NCBI RefSeq assembly: GCF_001672895.1
Contig: NZ_LZKP01000224.1
Span: 1-64,000 of the forward strand
Origin: Mycobacterium sp. E740
GTDB taxonomy: Bacteria; Actinomycetota; Actinomycetes; Mycobacteriales; Mycobacteriaceae
Direction of reading: 5' to 3'
DNA length: 64,000 nucleotides
Below, piece by piece: positions 60,753 through 64,000 of this stretch. The notes under the pieces were generated by a model, which was not told where the DNA came from, did not search any database, and saw nothing but the letters and a program-made list of their open reading frames with translations. The position numbers were made by a program, and so were the translations under genes. The first letter of the stretch is position 1; every line of letters begins with the position of its first letter.

Positions 60753-61922
60753 TCAACGAGACGGACGACAAATGAATGCCGTTGTCCGGCTTGCACCTTT
60801 GGCGCCGATGCGGGCGATGACCACCGACGCCGGCTGGGCGCCGCGCAGGCGAAGCCGTGGCCGCAGCCCATCGGGGTCCACGTCGGCTCCGCGAACGAGG
60901 ATCTCGACCGCGCCGACGTCGCGGGCCGAAAGCTCCTGTCGTAGCCGCCGTTCGCTGAACGGAACCTCGTCGAGCACCTCGAAGCCGCGCACTCCGGGCG
61001 GCAAGTGGTCTCCCGAGAGGTACGCGATATCGGGGTCGAGTTGCCACATGCCGTGGCGCGCCGCGTAATGCCGCACCAGACCCGCGCGCACGACGGCGCC
61101 ATCCGGGTCGACGATCCAGCGTCCGACGGGCCGGACGCCACAGTCGTCGTCCTCGGCGTCGGTGACCTCCTCACCGGTGTCCAGTAACGATGCCCGGCGA
61201 CGGACGCCGGAGCGTGTCAGCCCTGCCGACCACAGGCACGCCTCGCGGACGCTACCCGCCAACGACGTCACTTCGATCTCTCCGTCGAAGCCCAGCCGCC
61301 TCACCGCGTCGAAATCGATTCCGGGAGCGCACTTGACCACCGTGTCGCGACCTCGGTACGCATCGAGGAGTTCATCGAGTGGGGGCGTGTAGACGCGCGG
61401 ATCGAACCGGCGGCGTGTGCCACTGCGCCGCGCCGGGTCGAGCACCACGACGCCGTCACGCGTTATCGGCCGAAGCGCATCGGCGCGAGAGATATCGACG
61501 CCGGGCACGTTGTGCCGGGCCATCGCAAGCCGGACCGGATCGATGTCGCTGCCCAACACCAGGGCGGCTGAATCCCGAAGCGCGGCAAGTTCGCTGCCGA
61601 TCGAGCAGGTCGCGTCGTGCACCCGCAGGCCGCGGAGCCGCCGGGCGCGATGGTGAGCGACCGGTTCCGCGGTGGCCTGCTGCAGCGACTCGTCGGTGAA
61701 CAACCATTCGTCGGGCCGGCTCATCTTCACCGCGGCCCTCCGGCGCAACATTGTGGTCTCGACGAGGATCGGTGCACGCTCCGCGAAACGGGCACGCGCA
61801 GAGGCGATGTCGGCTACCAGCGTCGCGCTTGTCAGCGGCAGCGCGGCGATCTCGCGCAGCGCATAGACGCCGGCCTCGCTGCGCAGGAAGTCGACGTCCT
61901 CGACGCCGAACGCCACCGTCAC
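60753..61922 (-). CDS. SAM-dependent methyltransferase with THUMP-like domain
   Basis: 389 residues from GTG 61922, which overlaps the stop of the upstream methyltransferase by 4 bases (a GTG at 61916 is the next). The central Rossmann part has LRVHDATCSIGSELAAL, VLGSDIDPVRLAMARHN, and VVLDPARRSGTRRRFDP; the C-terminal region (SERRLRQELSARDVGAVEILVRG) is a THUMP-like RNA-binding module. RNA methylation is therefore likely from domain content, although Rv3037c has been listed with the MGLP locus. Confidence 0.85.
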   Translation of the reverse strand: MTVAFGVEDVDFLRSEAGVYALREIAALPLTSATLVADIASARARFAERAPILVETTMLRRRAAVKMSRPDEWLFTDESLQQATAEPVAHHRARRLRGLRVHDATCSIGSELAALRDSAALVLGSDIDPVRLAMARHNVPGVDISRADALRPITRDGVVVLDPARRSGTRRRFDPRVYTPPLDELLDAYRGRDTVVKCAPGIDFDAVRRLGFDGEIEVTSLAGSVREACLWSAGLTRSGVRRRASLLDTGEEVTDAEDDDCGVRPVGRWIVDPDGAVVRAGLVRHYAARHGMWQLDPDIAYLSGDHLPPGVRGFEVLDEVPFSERRLRQELSARDVGAVEILVRGADVDPDGLRPRLRLRGAQPASVVIARIGAKGASRTTAFICRPSR

Positions 61923-62935
61923 TTCGCGGGTGGCTTGACCCCGGTCACCATGACGTTGTAGAACCAGCTCTTCGGCACCACCTGGCGCCAGATGTTGTGA
62001 TCCACCCAGGACAGCGCTATCCAGCTGTTGAACGCGAATTTGGCCCAGCCCCAACCCAATCGGTCCGGCGGGACTGCGGCCTCGAACGTGCGCAGCGGCC
62101 AGCCGAGCATCGCGGCGGTGAACTCGGTGGTGGCCGTGGAGATCTCGGTGGCTCCTGCGTTTCGCGCCATGCGTTCCAAGTCGACTGGTGCGAATGTGTG
62201 CAGGTCGACGACCGCCTCCAACGCTGCCGCCCGAGACGACTCGTCGAGCTCGGCCTGCGGGCGGCGCCAACCCGAAAGCCCCGGCAACCTGGTCACATTG
62301 GTGACGGCCCGCCAGGTCGCCGTCGACAGCGGCCGCGCGTAGTTCTCCCCCGCGTTCGTCGGCTCGCCGGCGAAGATGAATCGGCCGCCGGGCTTGAGCA
62401 CCCGCACCACTTCCCGCAGCGATAGCTCCACGTCAGGGATGTGGTGCAGCACCGCATGGCCGACCACCAGATCGAAGGTGTCGTCGTCGTAGGGGATGCC
62501 CTCGGCATCGGCCACCCTGCCGTCGACCTCGAGGCCCAGGTTCTCACCGTTGCGGGTGGCGACCTTGACCATGCCAGGCGACAGGTCGGTCACCGACCCG
62601 CGCCGCGCGACTCCCGCCTGGATCAGGTTCAGCAGGAAGAACCCGCTACCGCAACCGAGCTCCAACGCGCGGTCGTAGGGCAGTTTGCGTTGCTCCTCGA
62701 ACGGCACCGTCGCGTCGAACAGGTCGCGGGCGTAGTCGACGCAGCGCTTGTCGTAGGAGATCGACCACTTCTCGTCGTAGGTCTCCGCTTCCCAGTCGTG
62801 GTACAGCACCTGGGCGAGCTTGGAGTCATGGCGGGCGGCCTCGACCTGTTCGGCGGTGGCACGCGGGTTCGGAGCGGGCTCCGAAGCCGCGGAGTCGGCG
62901 ACCTCAGAAACGGTGTCCGTGTCCTCAAAGCTCAT
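61919..62935 (-). CDS. SAM-dependent methyltransferase (Rv3038c type)
   Basis: 338 residues with an acidic N-terminal 40 residues, then LYHDWEAETYDEKWSISYDKR, the SAM motif ALELGCGSGFFLLNLIQAG, SPGMVKVATRNG, VVGHAVLHHIPDVELSLRE and LKPGGRFIFAGEPT. It is a class I small-molecule methyltransferase with no assigned substrate. ATG 62935. It forms one operon with the THUMP-like gene and follows echA17 after 11 bases. Confidence 0.88.
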   Translation of the reverse strand: MSFEDTDTVSEVADSAASEPAPNPRATAEQVEAARHDSKLAQVLYHDWEAETYDEKWSISYDKRCVDYARDLFDATVPFEEQRKLPYDRALELGCGSGFFLLNLIQAGVARRGSVTDLSPGMVKVATRNGENLGLEVDGRVADAEGIPYDDDTFDLVVGHAVLHHIPDVELSLREVVRVLKPGGRFIFAGEPTNAGENYARPLSTATWRAVTNVTRLPGLSGWRRPQAELDESSRAAALEAVVDLHTFAPVDLERMARNAGATEISTATTEFTAAMLGWPLRTFEAAVPPDRLGWGWAKFAFNSWIALSWVDHNIWRQVVPKSWFYNVMVTGVKPPAK

Positions 62936-62946
62936 AACAGGGCAGC

Positions 62947-63594
62947 CTAAACGTCGAACGTCGCCTTGGCGGCAGCCAGTACCTGAGGTGGGTGCCCGAC
63001 GAAGCGTTGCGCCCAGGCCAGCGCCGCGTCGTACACCCCGTCGGGCGCCACCAGCTGGTCGATGAGCCCGAGCGCGAAGGCCTCCTTGGCGTCGACGAAC
63101 CGGCCGCTGAACACCAGTTCCTTGGCCTTGCTGTCACCGATGGTGCGAGCCAGCCGCGCCGTGCCGCCCGCGGGCACGGACCCTGCCAGGATCTCGGTCG
63201 CGCCAAACTTGGCGTTGTCACCGGAAACGCGCCAGTCGGCACCCAGCGCCACTGTCAGCCCGCCGCCCAGCGCATAGCCCGTGATGGCGGCCACTGTGGG
63301 TTTCGGGATGGCCGCCAGCGCATCAACGGCCGCACGGCAGACCTGTGCGGCCGCCGCGAGTCCTTCGGCGTCGAGGGTGCGCAGTTCGGACACGTCGTCA
63401 CCGGCGGAGAAGATCTCATGACCGCCGAAGACGATCACGGCGTGCACATCGTCGCGGTCCCCGATGCTGCGGGCGGCGCCAGCCAGTTCGCGGTACACCT
63501 GCCGGCTGAGCGCGTTGGTCGGCGGACGTGACAGCAGCAGCGTGGCGATGCCCGGTCGCTCATCGCTGGTGTGGATGGAGACGAACTCGCTCAT
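62947..63594 (-). CDS. Enoyl-CoA hydratase/isomerase family protein, short form (EchA17-like)
   Basis: 215 residues of crotonase fold: [19 protein letters not shown], the oxyanion-hole region [13 protein letters not shown], and [26 protein letters not shown]. The two catalytic glutamates of typical hydratases fall around [14 protein letters not shown]. The protein stops at AAAKATFDV, about 35-40 residues before the usual C-terminus, so the last helices that complete the oligomer are missing relative to M. tuberculosis EchA17 (about 254 residues). Start ATG 63594 overlaps the NUDIX stop by 4 bases. Confidence 0.85.
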   Translation of the reverse strand: MSEFVSIHTSDERPGIATLLLSRPPTNALSRQVYRELAGAARSIGDRDDVHAVIVFGGHEIFSAGDDVSELRTLDAEGLAAAAQVCRAAVDALAAIPKPTVAAITGYALGGGLTVALGADWRVSGDNAKFGATEILAGSVPAGGTARLARTIGDSKAKELVFSGRFVDAKEAFALGLIDQLVAPDGVYDAALAWAQRFVGHPPQVLAAAKATFDV

Positions 63595-64000
63595 ACCTGC
63601 CGCGCGCCGGAGCCAGTGTCGGGTCCGTAGCCCTGCGGTGCGCGCCGGTTGCGGGCGGCGTTGTACCGGTCGCTGTTGAAGAACTCGATCTCCCAGTTGC
63701 CGGTGTCCTTGTTCGCCGCCAGATGCGGTGTGACCGACACGATCTGGCGTTCCACGGCAAGCACTTCCGCGACATTGCGACCGTCGAGGGAGTCGAGTTG
63801 CGTCCACGTCGGCGGCAACAGGAACGTCCGGCCTTCGGCGAAGTCCTCGAGTGCTGCGCGTGGCGTGATCCAGTCGGCCTTGTCGGTCTCGGTGTTCTCA
63901 CCATCGGCACGCTGGCCCTCCGGCAACGCCCCGACGAAGAAGAAGGTGTCGTAGCGGCGGGTGCGTTCCTCTTTCGGTGTCACCCAATTGGCCCATGGCC
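63591..64000 (-). CDS. NUDIX hydrolase (Rv3040c type), N-terminus outside window
   Basis: 136 residues of the C-terminal part are visible and the frame runs on past base 64000; the codons before the GTG at 63983 (PWANW) belong to the protein, so that GTG is not the start. Features: [42 protein letters not shown], typical of coenzyme-A-type (NUDT19-like) NUDIX proteins. The Nudix box lies outside the window. Operon with echA17. Confidence 0.8.
   Translation of the reverse strand, partial: PWANWVTPKEERTRRYDTFFFVGALPEGQRADGENTETDKADWITPRAALEDFAEGRTFLLPPTWTQLDSLDGRNVAEVLAVERQIVSVTPHLAANKDTGNWEIEFFNSDRYNAARNRRAPQGYGPDTGSGARQV

Noticed and set aside
63591-63983. NUDIX gene starting at GTG 63983
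   Set aside because: The codons upstream to the window edge continue a typical NUDIX N-terminal sequence, and 130 residues would lack the Nudix box; the gene is cut by the window.

Overview
The window is high-GC actinobacterial chromosome that reads as a fast-growing, pigmented mycobacterium (Mycolicibacterium type). The evidence is gene order and protein sequence: apart from one block, the genes follow, as far as I can recall it, the M. tuberculosis order from about Rv2980 to Rv3040c (ddlA, gpsA, fbiD, ppk1, mutT1, hupB, leuDC, gltX, leuB, serA, ilvBNC, lppZ, gatB, pfkA, gatAC, ligA, mnmA-iscS, etfBA and the methylglucose lipopolysaccharide genes). Comparisons with M. tuberculosis here are from memory, not from a search.

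Layout. Positions 1-8400 hold cell-wall precursor, phospholipid precursor, F420, polyphosphate and nucleotide-sanitising genes plus the histone-like hupB. Positions 8556-17900 are mostly amino-acid biosynthesis: leuCD with a divergent IclR regulator and a shared palindrome, leuB, serA, and gltX next to tRNA-Glu and tRNA-Gln. gatB, gatA and gatC lie further on (35.5-39.9 kb), so most of the indirect Gln-tRNA route is in the window.

Positions 19358-29236 are the accessory block: a carotenoid island. Eight genes run in one direction, mostly with 4-bp overlaps: crtE, crtI, crtB, crtYc, crtYd, a crtT-like methyltransferase, crtU and a Rieske oxygenase-like gene. idi and a MerR regulator with a cobalamin-binding-type C-terminal domain (CarH/LitR class) lie on the other strand. 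This set predicts lycopene cyclised to beta-carotene and then aromatised to an isorenieratene-type pigment, with a possible added oxygenation. Three sites in the island carry the same CGATGCA-type direct repeat with an 11-bp period: before crtE, between idi and merR, and between merR and a small unknown gene. This is the expected layout for CarH-type light/B12 control, with a repeat sequence I do not recognise as described. A SigF-like promoter inside the end of the Rieske gene could separately drive its C-terminal HVA1/DUF2945 domain.

Positions 29295-32915 are ilvBNC with a clear attenuator: a 23-residue leader peptide containing Val-Gly-Leu-Leu-Val-Val-Ile, followed by a terminator. Positions 33-54 kb are conserved housekeeping genes, lipoproteins, an acyl-CoA ligase, an OlsB/OlsA-like acyltransferase pair and the electron-transfer flavoprotein. 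Positions 54-63 kb match the locus linked to methylglucose lipopolysaccharide: methyltransferase, GH57 enzyme with a 30-bp minisatellite at its start, GT4 glycosyltransferase, and an acyltransferase. The GT4 gene is flanked by two inverted copies of a 66-bp element with terminal inverted repeats. The window ends inside a NUDIX gene.

Apart from the tRNA interval at 11377-11730, no stretch longer than 300 bases lacks a gene.
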